Below, one piece after another: positions 49,304 through 57,101 of a stretch of DNA of 64,000 nucleotides. Every line of letters begins with the position of its first letter. Position 1 is the stretch's first letter. The stretch is taken from NCBI RefSeq assembly GCF_022846615.1, contig NZ_AP025637.1, forward strand, positions 1,420,501 through 1,484,500, in the 5' to 3' direction. The notes beneath the pieces are model-generated. The model was given only the letters and a program-made list of their open reading frames with translations. It did not search any database and was not told where the DNA came from. The stretch is from Roseomonas fluvialis (lineage in GTDB: Bacteria > Pseudomonadota > Alphaproteobacteria > Acetobacterales > Acetobacteraceae). Position numbers and translations under genes: made by a program.

Positions 49304-49641
49304 GAGCGTGACGCGTGGGCGGCGGCGACCGCCGCACACGCCCTGGGGTAGTGCGTGACCACGCACCGCGCAACGCCGTGTCGCAGGGCAGCGATCCAAA
49401 GGTCACGCCTGCTGCCGCTGCGTGCCCGAGCGCTGGTTCGGCAAAGCCGTTGAACGCTGCGATGCCGCGGGTCGGCCCTCGGCTGCGCCGGGGCCGTGCT
49501 CCGCCCTGCGCATGCGGTGATCCTGCTGGCTTGCGCTCCCGCCTGATTGGGGCGCGCATAGGCCCATCGACGCCCGCGGCGATCTCCCGCTAGCCTTCCG
49601 TCCGAACGGGCCACAAGGGCCCGCCATCGGGAGAAGCGTCC
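49304..49641. other. Gap between nrdA and the Bug receptor gene
   Basis: This stretch of 338 bp has no credible gene on either strand. Several open frames are fragments without recognisable motifs. I see no clear terminator with a T-run after nrdA and no repeat-family member. The GC-rich 5' half contains short self-complementary runs of the kind expected by chance in such DNA. Confidence 0.5.
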
Positions 49642-50607
49642 ATGATCACACGGCGGAGCCTTGCGCTCGCGACGGCCGGTCTGCCAGCTGCAGGCGGCGC
49701 CCGCGCCCAGGGGCAGTGGCCCGAGAGGCCCGTCCGACTCATCATCGGCTTCCCCGCGGGCGGGCCGACCGACCTTGGCGGACGCCTGCTGCAGGACCCG
49801 CTCGGTCGACTTTGGGGCCAGCCCCTGGTGATCGAGAATCGCGCCGGCGCCAGCCAGGTGATCGCCTCCGAGGCCGTCGCGCGGTCGGCGCCGGATGGCT
49901 ACACGCTGTTCCTCGCCGCCAGCACTCACACCAGCAACGCGGCGGTCTATACGCGGCTGCCGTACGATACGCTCAACGACTTCACGCCCATCGTGAATCT
50001 CTACGCCTCGCCGACTGTGCTCTTTGTCGGGCGGAATTCGCCGATCCGCACGGCGCAGGACCTGGTGGCCGCCGCCAAGCGCGACCCGGGCATGACCTTC
50101 GCGACCTCCGGCAACGGCACCTCCGGCCACTTCGCGACCGAAATCTTCCGCCGCAAGGTCGGGATCGAGGTGACGGTGGTGGCCTTCCGCGGGGCCGCGC
50201 CGGCGCTGCAGGAGGTGATCGCGGGCCGCGTCGCCGCGACCTTCAGCACCCTGTCGGGCGCGATCGGCCTGGCGCGCGAGGGCGCGCTGCGCCCGCTCGC
50301 GATCGGCGGGCCGCAGCGGGTCGAGGTGCTGCCGGATCTCCAGACGCTCGACGAACTCGGCATGGGCATCCCGGATACCAGCCCCTGGTATGGCTTCATT
50401 GCGCCGCGGGGATTGCCGCGGCCGATCGTGGATCGCGTATCGACCGATGTGATCGGGCTGCTGCGCGACCCGGCGATCGCGCGGCGAATCGTCGATGTGG
50501 GCGGCATAGTGCTGGCGGAGGGGCCGGAGGTCTTCGACCGGCGAATCCGCAGCGAACTGGCGGAGAACGCGGTGATCGCGCGCGAGGCGGGGATCCGGGT
50601 GGAGTAG
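49642..50607 (+). CDS. Bug/TctC-type tripartite tricarboxylate binding protein
   Basis: The 321-residue receptor begins MITRRSLALATAGLPAAGGARAQ. It has VRLIIGFPAGGPTDLGGRLL, VIENRAGASQVIASEAVA and a C-terminal ITGDP-free domain with GPEVFDRRIRSELAENAVIA. It is the third Bug protein here. It is inserted between nrdA and nrdB, with no transport partner nearby, so functional linkage to dNTP synthesis is unlikely. Confidence 0.92.
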   Translation: MITRRSLALATAGLPAAGGARAQGQWPERPVRLIIGFPAGGPTDLGGRLLQDPLGRLWGQPLVIENRAGASQVIASEAVARSAPDGYTLFLAASTHTSNAAVYTRLPYDTLNDFTPIVNLYASPTVLFVGRNSPIRTAQDLVAAAKRDPGMTFATSGNGTSGHFATEIFRRKVGIEVTVVAFRGAAPALQEVIAGRVAATFSTLSGAIGLAREGALRPLAIGGPQRVEVLPDLQTLDELGMGIPDTSPWYGFIAPRGLPRPIVDRVSTDVIGLLRDPAIARRIVDVGGIVLAEGPEVFDRRIRSELAENAVIAREAGIRVE

Positions 50608-50616
50608 GGCGGCGCG

Positions 50617-50837
50617 CCGGAGAGGGGCTTTGCCCCCCTCCGGACCTCCCCCCACCAAGGGCTTAAGGCCCTTGGATCCCGTGATTTTAATCGGGGGATT
50701 TGGGGAGGGGCATCATCGGAAGCACCGACGGGACGGGCGCACCATGCCCCTCCCCAAATCCCCCGATCAGGTACTGGTGTCCAGAGGCCTTTAGGCCTTT
50801 GGTGGGTGGGGTTCGGGGAGGGCAAAGCCCTCCCCGG
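50617..50837. repeat. Palindromic intergenic element, copy B (full, inverted arms)
   Basis: This copy occupies most of the gap before nrdB. The outer hairpin at the right is GGGGAGGGC-AAA-GCCCTCCCC (50815-50835); the left one is a similar AGAGGGGC-TTT-GCCCCCCT form (about 50621-50638). The second hairpin is CCAAGGGC...GCCCTTGG-like. The inner stem pairs 50690-50713 with 50744-50767 perfectly over 24 bp, with a 30-nt loop. The inner stem differs from copies A and C by paired changes. Confidence 0.9.
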
Positions 50838-50862
50838 CGCCCCCTTGCGCCTCCCAGCCTCA

Positions 50863-50908
50863 CCACAACATCTTGCGTCTGCCCATTGCTGCGACCACCA
50901 GTCGTGGT
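50863..50908. promoter_or_regulatory. NrdR-like boxes upstream of nrdB
   Basis: CCACAACATCTTGCGT (50863-50878) matches 13 of 16 positions of the ACACAATATCTTGTGT form, and shares the ACATCTTG core with the nrdA box at 47284. A weaker symmetric site ACCAC-CAGTC-GTGGT (50894-50908) lies about 31 bp downstream centre to centre. The paired arrangement suggests that nrdB, although separate from nrdA, has its own NrdR-controlled promoter. Confidence 0.58.
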
Positions 50909-50944
50909 AAAAGCGGCGTCACGAGCACCTGCGGGGATTGACCT

Positions 50945-51997
50945 ATGGCCGATGGCATTGCGACCGACGAACTGCCGATCCGCTTCGACCTTCTGACCTC
51001 GAATCCGGTCTACAAGCCCTTCCGCTACCCCTGGGCCTATGACGCCTGGCTGACCCAACAGCGCATCCATTGGCTGCCCGAGGAAGTCCCCCTCGCCGAC
51101 GACGTCAAGGACTGGCAGAAGAACCTCACGGAATCCGAGCGGAACCTGCTGACACAGATCTTCCGCTTCTTCACCCAGGCGGATGTCGAGGTGAACAACT
51201 GCTACATGAAGCAGTATTCCCAGGTGTTCAAGCCAACCGAAGTGCTGATGATGATGTCGGCCTTCTCGAACACCGAGACCATCCACATCGCGGCCTACAG
51301 CCACCTCCTTGACACCATCGGTATGCCGGAAATCGAGTACACGGCATTCCTGAAGTATAAGGAGATGAAGGACAAATACGACTACATGCAGACCTTCTCG
51401 GTCGAATCCAAGACCGAGATCGCCAAGACCCTCGCCGCCTTCGGCGCGTTCACGGAAGGCCTGCAGCTGTTCGCGTCCTTCGCGATCCTCATGAACTTCC
51501 CGCGCTTCAACAAGATGAAGGGCATGGGGCAGATCGTGTCCTGGTCGGTGCGCGACGAGACGCTGCACTGCCTGTCCGTGATCCGCCTGTTCCGCACCTT
51601 CGTGCAGGAAAACCCGGAGATCTGGACGGCCGAACTGAAGCGCGACCTGTACCTGATCTGCGCCACCATCGTGGAGCACGAGGACGCCTTCATCGACCTG
51701 GCCTTCGAACTGGGCGGCGTGCAGGGCCTCGATGCCAAGCAGACCAAGGAATACATCCGCTTCATCGCCGACCGGCGGCTGCAGCAGCTCGGCCTGGAGC
51801 CGCTCTACAACATCGAGAAGAACCCGCTGCCCTGGCTCGATGAAATGCTGAACGCGGTCGAGCACACCAACTTCTTCGAGAACCGCGCGACCGAATACTC
51901 CAAGGCCAGCACCGGCGGGACCTGGGAGGAAGCCTTCGCGGACAGCGTCTTCTCCTCGCCCCAGCCCGAGGGCGCGATCGAGGGCGTGCGGCACTGA
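50945..51997 (+). CDS. nrdB: Class I ribonucleotide reductase, small beta subunit
   Basis: The 350-residue protein houses the di-iron tyrosyl radical cofactor. Metal ligands and radical Tyr are in FFTQADVEVNN, TETIHIAAYSHLLD (E, H and Y), FTEGLQLFASFAIL and SWSVRDETLHC (E, H), and the radical-transfer Trp/Tyr lie near the tail with EEAFADSVFSSP. The starting ATG at 50945 lies 107 bp after the end of repeat copy B. Confidence 0.95.
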   Translation: MADGIATDELPIRFDLLTSNPVYKPFRYPWAYDAWLTQQRIHWLPEEVPLADDVKDWQKNLTESERNLLTQIFRFFTQADVEVNNCYMKQYSQVFKPTEVLMMMSAFSNTETIHIAAYSHLLDTIGMPEIEYTAFLKYKEMKDKYDYMQTFSVESKTEIAKTLAAFGAFTEGLQLFASFAILMNFPRFNKMKGMGQIVSWSVRDETLHCLSVIRLFRTFVQENPEIWTAELKRDLYLICATIVEHEDAFIDLAFELGGVQGLDAKQTKEYIRFIADRRLQQLGLEPLYNIEKNPLPWLDEMLNAVEHTNFFENRATEYSKASTGGTWEEAFADSVFSSPQPEGAIEGVRH

Positions 51998-52005
51998 AGC
52001 GCGCA

Positions 52006-52059
52006 CCGGAGGGGCGCCGCCCCTCCGGACCACCCCGCCAAAGGCCGGAAGGCCTTTGG
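52006..52059. repeat. Single-arm member of the palindromic element family (after nrdB)
   Basis: Hairpin 1 is CCGGAGGGGC-GCC-GCCCCTCCGG (52006-52028), then a CCACCCCG linker, then hairpin 2 CCAAAGGCC-GGAA-GGCCTTTGG (52038-52059). Both stems are perfect. It begins nine bases past the nrdB stop and has no second arm or inner stem, so it looks like a half-element. Confidence 0.82.
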
Positions 52060-52131
52060 AAACCCTGACTTGGCGCCAGGGAGCGCGGTGCGCACTTGTC
52101 GCCGCGGCAGGCTGCGGCCTATCTGCGCCGC

Positions 52132-52806
52132 ATGATCCGCACCGTTCGCATCGCCTCCGTCCTGCTCGTGCTGCTGCTCGGCGGCGTCTGGGCCGTCGCC
52201 TGGTTCGGCCGCGCGCCGGGTGAATCCGTGGCCGACGCTTTCCTGCGCCGCATCGCCGCGCTGACCGGCAGCGACATGCCCGCACCGTCGACCGGCGGCA
52301 TCCAACTCGCGCAGGGGGTGGCCCTCGGCGGGCCCTTCACGCTGGTGGACCAGACGGGCCGCGCCGTGACGGAACGCGACTTCTCCGGCCGGCCGATGCT
52401 GGTGTATTTCGGCTTCACCTATTGCCCGGATGTCTGCCCGACCGAACTGGGCACCATCGCCGCTGCGCTGGATGCCATGGGGCCGCTCGGCGAGCGCGTG
52501 ACACCGGTCTTCATCACCATCGACCCCGAGCGCGACACGCCCGCCGCGATGGCCGACTATGTCTCGCGTTTCCACCCCCGCATGGTCGGGCTGACCGGGT
52601 CGGCCGAGCAGATCGCCCAGGCCGCACGCGCGTATCGCGTGTATTACGCGAAGGTGAGGCCGCGTGATTCGACGGACTACCTCATGGACCACTCGTCCTT
52701 CATCTATTTCGTAGGCCCTGATGGTCGCGTGCGGAGCCTGTTTCGTCCCGAAACGACACCCGAGGCGATCGCTGCTGCGATCACTTCGCAACTTCGCGCT
52801 TTATGA
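52132..52806 (+). CDS. SCO1/SenC-family copper chaperone
   Basis: The 224-residue membrane-anchored thioredoxin-like protein starts MIRTVRIASVLLVLLLGGVWA (one helix) and has the copper-binding FTYCPDVCPTE (CxxxC) and the ligand His in LMDHSSFIYFVG. SCO proteins deliver copper to cytochrome oxidase CuA. An in-frame TTG at 52096 would extend the N-terminus but the ATG is preferred. No oxidase genes lie nearby. Confidence 0.92.
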   Translation: MIRTVRIASVLLVLLLGGVWAVAWFGRAPGESVADAFLRRIAALTGSDMPAPSTGGIQLAQGVALGGPFTLVDQTGRAVTERDFSGRPMLVYFGFTYCPDVCPTELGTIAAALDAMGPLGERVTPVFITIDPERDTPAAMADYVSRFHPRMVGLTGSAEQIAQAARAYRVYYAKVRPRDSTDYLMDHSSFIYFVGPDGRVRSLFRPETTPEAIAAAITSQLRAL

Positions 52807-52901
52807 GACACGGGGTTCCGCAACCCGGGGGGCGGCGGTAAGGTGCCCGCGCCAAACTACGCGGAGCCTGCGAGGCAGGCGCGCAATGGCGGAGGGGCTG
52901 A

Positions 52902-53186
52902 ATGTCTGACGACCTTGACGATGGTGCTGGCCTTGAGGGCGGTCGCGGCAACGCGCCAGCCCCGCGCCATACGCGCCGCCTCTCCGACAAGATCCTGATC
53001 GCCTTCCACCATGCGTGCGACCAGGGCGACTTCGAAGTGGCCGAGGACCTGCTGCGCATCCTCGAGATGATGCTCACCCGCCGTCCCACATCGCCCGACA
53101 CCAATCGCCGCAAGAACCTCGAGAGTCTGGTCGCGGCGCATGAACGGCTATGGCTGCTGCGTCACCCCGAGGTGAAGGACCAGTAG
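52902..53186 (+). CDS. Conserved small alphaproteobacterial protein, unknown function
   Basis: The 94-residue protein is mostly helical: LSDKILIAFHHACDQGDFEVAEDLLRILEMML, RRKNLESLVAAHERLWLLRHP. The arrangement of paired helices resembles a short TPR-like helical hairpin. I recognise the sequence style from alphaproteobacterial genomes but know no function. It follows GGAGGGG with the ATG at 52902. Confidence 0.78.
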   Translation: MSDDLDDGAGLEGGRGNAPAPRHTRRLSDKILIAFHHACDQGDFEVAEDLLRILEMMLTRRPTSPDTNRRKNLESLVAAHERLWLLRHPEVKDQ

Positions 53187-53323
53187 CAGACCCCGGCCGT
53201 GCCGGTGCCACACGGCAACCGCCGGCTGCAGCGCCATCGCCGCGGAGGGCTTGGCCGTGCGGCATTCGTAGCCCGTCGGCGCCTTGTACGCTCTCGGGTG
53301 CACTGCGCGACGACGCGTAACTT

Positions 53324-54052
53324 CTAGTCGTCCAGCGCCGCGGCATCGCGCAGCACGGCCTGCGCCGCCGCGGTGAAACCGCCATCCGCCCCGTGCAGCA
53401 CCAGCGGCGGCAGGATGCGCGCCGGCCCGCGCCCGCCGCGCCGCCCCCGCAGCAACACCCGCTTCGCTGCCTGTCCTTCGTGCGGGGCCACCGGCAGCAG
53501 CGTGATCGCCCCGCATCCCGCCGCGCGCAGCGCCGCAGCGCCGGCATCGAAGCGCGCCGCCGGCAGCACCAGGCTCGCCGTGCCGCCGGTGCGCAGCCTG
53601 GCCGCCAGGAAGCGCGCCCAATCGGCCAGCGCGGCGCCGTCCTCATGCGTCGCGGCGCGGCGGATGGCGCCCGGCGGCGGCGTGCCGCCCGGCCAATAGG
53701 GGGGGTTGGCGAAGGCGTGGTCGCAGGGCAGCAGCCCGCGCGCTGTCGCCAGGTCGCCGACATCGCCCGCGATCACCTGCGCGGCCACGCCATTCGCCGC
53801 TGCGTTGTCGCGCGCGAGCGCGGCCATGGCCGTCTCGCGCTCCAGCGCCACCACGTCGAGTCCCGCTACGCGCGCCGCCAGGCAGAGGAAGGCGGCGCCG
53901 GTGCCGCAGCCGGCTTCCAGCACGCGCGCACCCGGGCGCGCCGGCACGAAGGCCGCCAGCAGCACCGCATCGAGTCCCGCCCGGAACCCGTCGGCCGGCT
54001 GGCGCAGCAGCACGCGCCCGCCGAGCAGCCGGTCCTCGGTGGTGGCGGTCAC
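53324..54052 (-). CDS. Class I SAM methyltransferase, TrmN6-like
   Basis: The 242-residue enzyme has GARVLEAGCGTGAAFLCLA (SAM loop), VVALERETAMAALARDN and the NPPY catalytic motif in HAFANPPYWPGG, placing it in the N6-adenine methyltransferase group. This resembles tRNA1(Val) m6A37 methyltransferase (TrmN6/YfiC). It starts at GTG 54052, overlapping the preceding mini-ORF by four bases. It is in the same minus-strand run as the DUF2007 gene. Confidence 0.85.
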   Translation of the reverse strand: MTATTEDRLLGGRVLLRQPADGFRAGLDAVLLAAFVPARPGARVLEAGCGTGAAFLCLAARVAGLDVVALERETAMAALARDNAAANGVAAQVIAGDVGDLATARGLLPCDHAFANPPYWPGGTPPPGAIRRAATHEDGAALADWARFLAARLRTGGTASLVLPAARFDAGAAALRAAGCGAITLLPVAPHEGQAAKRVLLRGRRGGRGPARILPPLVLHGADGGFTAAAQAVLRDAAALDD

Positions 54053-54180
54053 CGGCGGCGCGCGGGCTGGCGCGCAGCGACCGCGACGGCGCGGTTCCCG
54101 CCGCGCGTGGCGCAGCGCGGCGCCGCGTGGCGCGCGCGCAGCCCCGCGGCCATGCGGCGGGTCGCGGTGGGTTCGCTCAC
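54049..54180 (-). CDS. Possible 43-residue basic mini-protein between DUF2007 and methyltransferase genes
   Basis: A GTG-initiated frame from 54180 encodes VSEPTATRRMAAGLRARHAA... and ends RQPARRR. It overlaps the upstream DUF2007 stop (GTGA, 54177-54180) and the downstream methyltransferase GTG start (54049-54052), the overlap style used elsewhere in this chromosome. The product is Arg/Ala-rich without motifs. It may merely be a translational coupler or a non-coding gap. Confidence 0.3.
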   Translation of the reverse strand: MSEPTATRRMAAGLRARHAAPRCATRGGNRAVAVAARQPARRR

Positions 54181-54389
54181 GCGGTTTCCTCGCCGGCCTC
54201 GGTCAGCACGGCACGTGCGCGACGCTCGTCCTCGGTCGCGACAGCGAGCCGCCGCGGAAAGGCACCGATGCCGCCCTCGATCGCGCTGATATGCGCATCG
54301 AGCACCAGCGTATCGATCCCGGCATCGGCCAGCAGCACGCGCAGGAAGGACAGGCGCACCGGGTCCGTCGTGGTGGCGATCACGCGCAT
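54177..54389 (-). CDS. DUF2007 small putative signal-transducing protein
   Basis: The 70-residue protein starts MRVIATTTDPVRLSFLRVLLADAGIDTLVLDAHISAIEGG and ends ATEDERRARAVLTEAGEETA, the classic DUF2007 length and pattern with a single ferredoxin-like unit. The family is described only as a putative signal-transducing protein. It is the first gene of the minus-strand pair with the methyltransferase and is divergent from the polyprenyl synthase gene. Confidence 0.88.
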   Translation of the reverse strand: MRVIATTTDPVRLSFLRVLLADAGIDTLVLDAHISAIEGGIGAFPRRLAVATEDERRARAVLTEAGEETA

Positions 54390-54476
54390 CGCAAGTGCAA
54401 ATCCCTTGTTTTTCCAACGCTTGCCGCACCGGCAGGCGCTGACTATGGTGCCCGCCGCATCAGGAGAAGAGCAAGG

Positions 54477-55502
54477 GTGAGTGCCGCCGCCACGCCGCTT
54501 GTCGCCCCGCCGGCGCCGCGGGGGGAGGACGCGCTTTCCGCGCTCATGGCGCTGCTGCGCGACGATCTCGAATCGTGCAATCGACTCATCGTCGAGAAAA
54601 TGCAGAGCGACGTCGCGCTCATTCCCCAGGTCGCGGCGTATATCGTCGCCGCAGGCGGCAAGCGGCTCCGCCCGCTCCTGACCATCGCGGCCGCGCGCAT
54701 GTGTGGCTATCGCGGCGAACGCCACGCGGTGCTCGCCGCCTGCATCGAATTCATCCACACCGCGACCCTGCTGCACGACGACGTGGTGGACGAATCCGCC
54801 CTGCGCCGCGGCCAGGCGAGCGCCAACGCGCTGTTCGGCAACAAATCCTCCGTGCTGGTGGGGGACTTCCTGTTCTCCCGCGCCTTCCAGGTGATGGTGC
54901 AGGACGGGTCGCTGGAAGTGATGCGCATCCTCTCCGCCGCCTCCGCCACCATCGCGGAAGGCGAAGTCCTGCAGCTGATGACGCAGAACGACACCACCAC
55001 GACCGAAGCGCAGTACCTCGCCGTCATCGAAGGCAAGACCGCCGCGCTGTTCGCCGCCGCGACCGAAGTCGGCGCCGTGGTGGCCAACCAGCCGCCCGCC
55101 CGCCAGGCCGCGCTGCGCGACTACGGCATGGCGCTGGGTGTCGCATTCCAGCTGGTGGACGACGCGCTCGACTACAGCGCCGACCAGGAAGCCCTGGGCA
55201 AGACGGTCGGCGACGACTTCCGCGAAGGCAAGATCACCCTGCCCGTGCTGCTGGCCTTCGCCCGTGGCAGCGACGAAGACCGCACCTTCTGGCGCCGCAC
55301 CCTGGAAGACCGCGACCAGTCCGACACCGACCTCGCGCATGCCCAGGCCCTGATGACGCGGCACAACGCCCTGTCCGACACCATCGAACGCGCCCGCACC
55401 TACGGCGACCAGGCCCTCGCGGCCCTGGCCAGCTTCCCGGACACGCCGGAGCGTCGCGCACTGGCGGATGTGGTGGCGTTCTGCATCGAGCGGGCACGGT
55501 AG
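54477..55502 (+). CDS. ispB: Long-chain trans-polyprenyl diphosphate synthase (octa-/decaprenyl)
   Basis: The 341-residue prenyltransferase has both aspartate-rich motifs: first HTATLLHDDVVDES, second VAFQLVDDALDYSADQ. Other landmarks are GGKRLRPLLTIAAARM, and EGKTAALFAAATEVGAV. It makes the isoprenoid side chain of ubiquinone (probably Q10 in this group). It starts with GTG 54477 after an AGGAGA site. Its 3' end is followed four bases later by repeat copy C. Confidence 0.93.
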   Translation: MSAAATPLVAPPAPRGEDALSALMALLRDDLESCNRLIVEKMQSDVALIPQVAAYIVAAGGKRLRPLLTIAAARMCGYRGERHAVLAACIEFIHTATLLHDDVVDESALRRGQASANALFGNKSSVLVGDFLFSRAFQVMVQDGSLEVMRILSAASATIAEGEVLQLMTQNDTTTTEAQYLAVIEGKTAALFAAATEVGAVVANQPPARQAALRDYGMALGVAFQLVDDALDYSADQEALGKTVGDDFREGKITLPVLLAFARGSDEDRTFWRRTLEDRDQSDTDLAHAQALMTRHNALSDTIERARTYGDQALAALASFPDTPERRALADVVAFCIERAR

Positions 55503-55505
55503 CGC

Positions 55506-55723
55506 GGAGGGGGCTTTGCCCCCTCCTGACCTCCCCCACCAAGGGGCAACGGCCCCTTGGATCCGCGGGCTATTGAATCGGGGAGATTGGGGAGGGGCAT
55601 CGTCGGTGGTGCCCTACGCGACGGGTGCGCCATGCCCCTCCCCAATCTCCCCGATCAAGTCGAGGGGTCCAGGGGCCTTTAGGCCCTTGGCGGGTGGGGT
55701 TCGGGGAGGGCAGAGCCCTCCCC
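55506..55723. repeat. Palindromic intergenic element, copy C (full, inverted arms)
   Basis: The copy sits between convergent genes. Outer hairpins are GGAGGGGGC-TTT-GCCCCCTCC (55506-55526) and GGGGAGGGC-AGA-GCCCTCCCC (55703-55723). The second hairpin of the left arm is CCAAGGGGC...GCCCCTTGG. The inner stem pairs 55577-55600 with 55632-55655 over 24 bp, loop 31 nt. The right arm overlaps the 3' end of the ligase-like gene, so the repeat supplies that gene's last codons and stop. Confidence 0.9.
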
Positions 55724-56941
55724 GCGGCACCGCACCAGCCCGGCGCACACCGCCGCCGCAAGCAGCATCGCCACGACCCACCAGGCTTGCCAGACGCCGA
55801 AGGACAGCATGGCCGTGACGGCGGCTGACGCCAGCGCGCCGGCCGCGGCGGGTGGGCAGGGGCTGCGGGTGGCCGCGGTGCCGAGGCACCAGGCCAGGGC
55901 GGCCGCGATCAGGGCGCCGATCGCGCCGAGTTCCAGCCAGATCTGCAGGGCGCCGTTGTGTGGATGCAGGGGCAGCACCTGGATGCTTGGCATGCCGAAC
56001 CACCGCCGGTGTTCGGTGTCGGTCACGCGCATCCGGTCCAGTTGTGCGGCAGGGGGGGCGTCGCGGCCACCGGGCACGGTGCGGCTGGCCTCGAGTCCCC
56101 AGCCGATGATCGGGCGTTCAGCGATCCGATCGGCCGTGAAGTCCCAGATCAGCATGCGGTGCAGGGCGGTGATCGGCAGGCGTTCGACCGGCAATGACGG
56201 GATGGCGGCGACGAACATTGGCATGGCCAGGATGGCGGCGGCGAGGCCGGCGCCGACCAGGCGCGGCACCAGGCGCGGCGCGGCGATGGTGGCGGTGCCG
56301 ACGGCCAGGCCAAGCAGCGCGGCGAGCTTCGCGGTGTCCCCCGGCAACGCGACCAGCACGCCGGCGCCGCCCAGCAGCAGCAGCGCGCGAAGCAGGGCGG
56401 GCCAGGGCAGTGCGAAGGCAAGGGGCAGCAGCAGCGCCATCACCGAGGCCGCCGGCTTCAGCCCGAAGGCGAGGGTGGCCGGCGCTTCCGCCAGGCCGCG
56501 CACGGCCGCGCGGATGGCGTTGCCGGTTACCGCGTCGATCGCCGCTGCCGCCAGCCCGATGCACAGGCCGATGGCGATGCAGAGCGTCAGTGCGCTTCGT
56601 GTCGTGTCGTCGGATGCATGCAGTGCCTGGGCGGCGCCCCCGGCGAGCAGCGCCATGGCCGCGACGGAGGCGCCGGTGGTCAGCGCGCGTCCCGGTTCCG
56701 CCGCCCAGACCGCACTCGCCATGCCCCAGGCGCCGAGTGCGACGGCCAGCCACAGCGCTGCGCCGCGCGGCCACGGCAAGACGCGCGTCATGCGGATGTG
56801 CGCGACCACGCATAGCGCCAGCGCCACCAGCCCGATCGGCGCCATCGCCTTGGATTGCAGCACCACCGCCAGCGGCGCGACCAACAGCGCAACCGCCAGG
56901 GGCAGGGCAGGGGAGGTGAAGGTCACGCGGGCCGTCTCCAC
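55679..56941 (-). CDS. O-antigen ligase/polymerase-like multi-pass membrane protein
   Basis: The 420-residue protein has about ten to eleven hydrophobic segments and a large loop with LPLHPHNGALQIWLELGAIG near the C-terminus, the Wzy_C/O-antigen ligase signature with the functional His (HPHN). Such proteins transfer O-antigen or polymerise polysaccharide. About 14-15 terminal residues (GEGSALPEPHPPRA) are encoded by the right arm of repeat copy C, so the natural terminus may have been replaced by the repeat. No other LPS genes are adjacent. Confidence 0.82.
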   Translation of the reverse strand: METARVTFTSPALPLAVALLVAPLAVVLQSKAMAPIGLVALALCVVAHIRMTRVLPWPRGAALWLAVALGAWGMASAVWAAEPGRALTTGASVAAMALLAGGAAQALHASDDTTRSALTLCIAIGLCIGLAAAAIDAVTGNAIRAAVRGLAEAPATLAFGLKPAASVMALLLPLAFALPWPALLRALLLLGGAGVLVALPGDTAKLAALLGLAVGTATIAAPRLVPRLVGAGLAAAILAMPMFVAAIPSLPVERLPITALHRMLIWDFTADRIAERPIIGWGLEASRTVPGGRDAPPAAQLDRMRVTDTEHRRWFGMPSIQVLPLHPHNGALQIWLELGAIGALIAAALAWCLGTAATRSPCPPAAAGALASAAVTAMLSFGVWQAWWVVAMLLAAAVCAGLVRCRGEGSALPEPHPPRA

Positions 56942-57101
56942 GGGACCTGGCGGGAACGCGTTGGCGCACCGCGCCGCTGCCGCGCGTCACGCCCCGCACC
57001 ATCGGACGCGATGCGCCCCGCCGGCGCATCGCACCCCGCGCGCGCAGACGCACAACGCGCGCCGGTCACGCCAGGCATCGGCACGGCGCGCAGGCGCGGG
57101 C

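Noticed and set aside
53187-53323. Possible small minus-strand gene with YKAPTGYECRTAKPSA-like peptide
   Set aside because: No clear start codon or ribosome-binding site and no family; the frame belongs to a longer shadow frame overlapping the methyltransferase.
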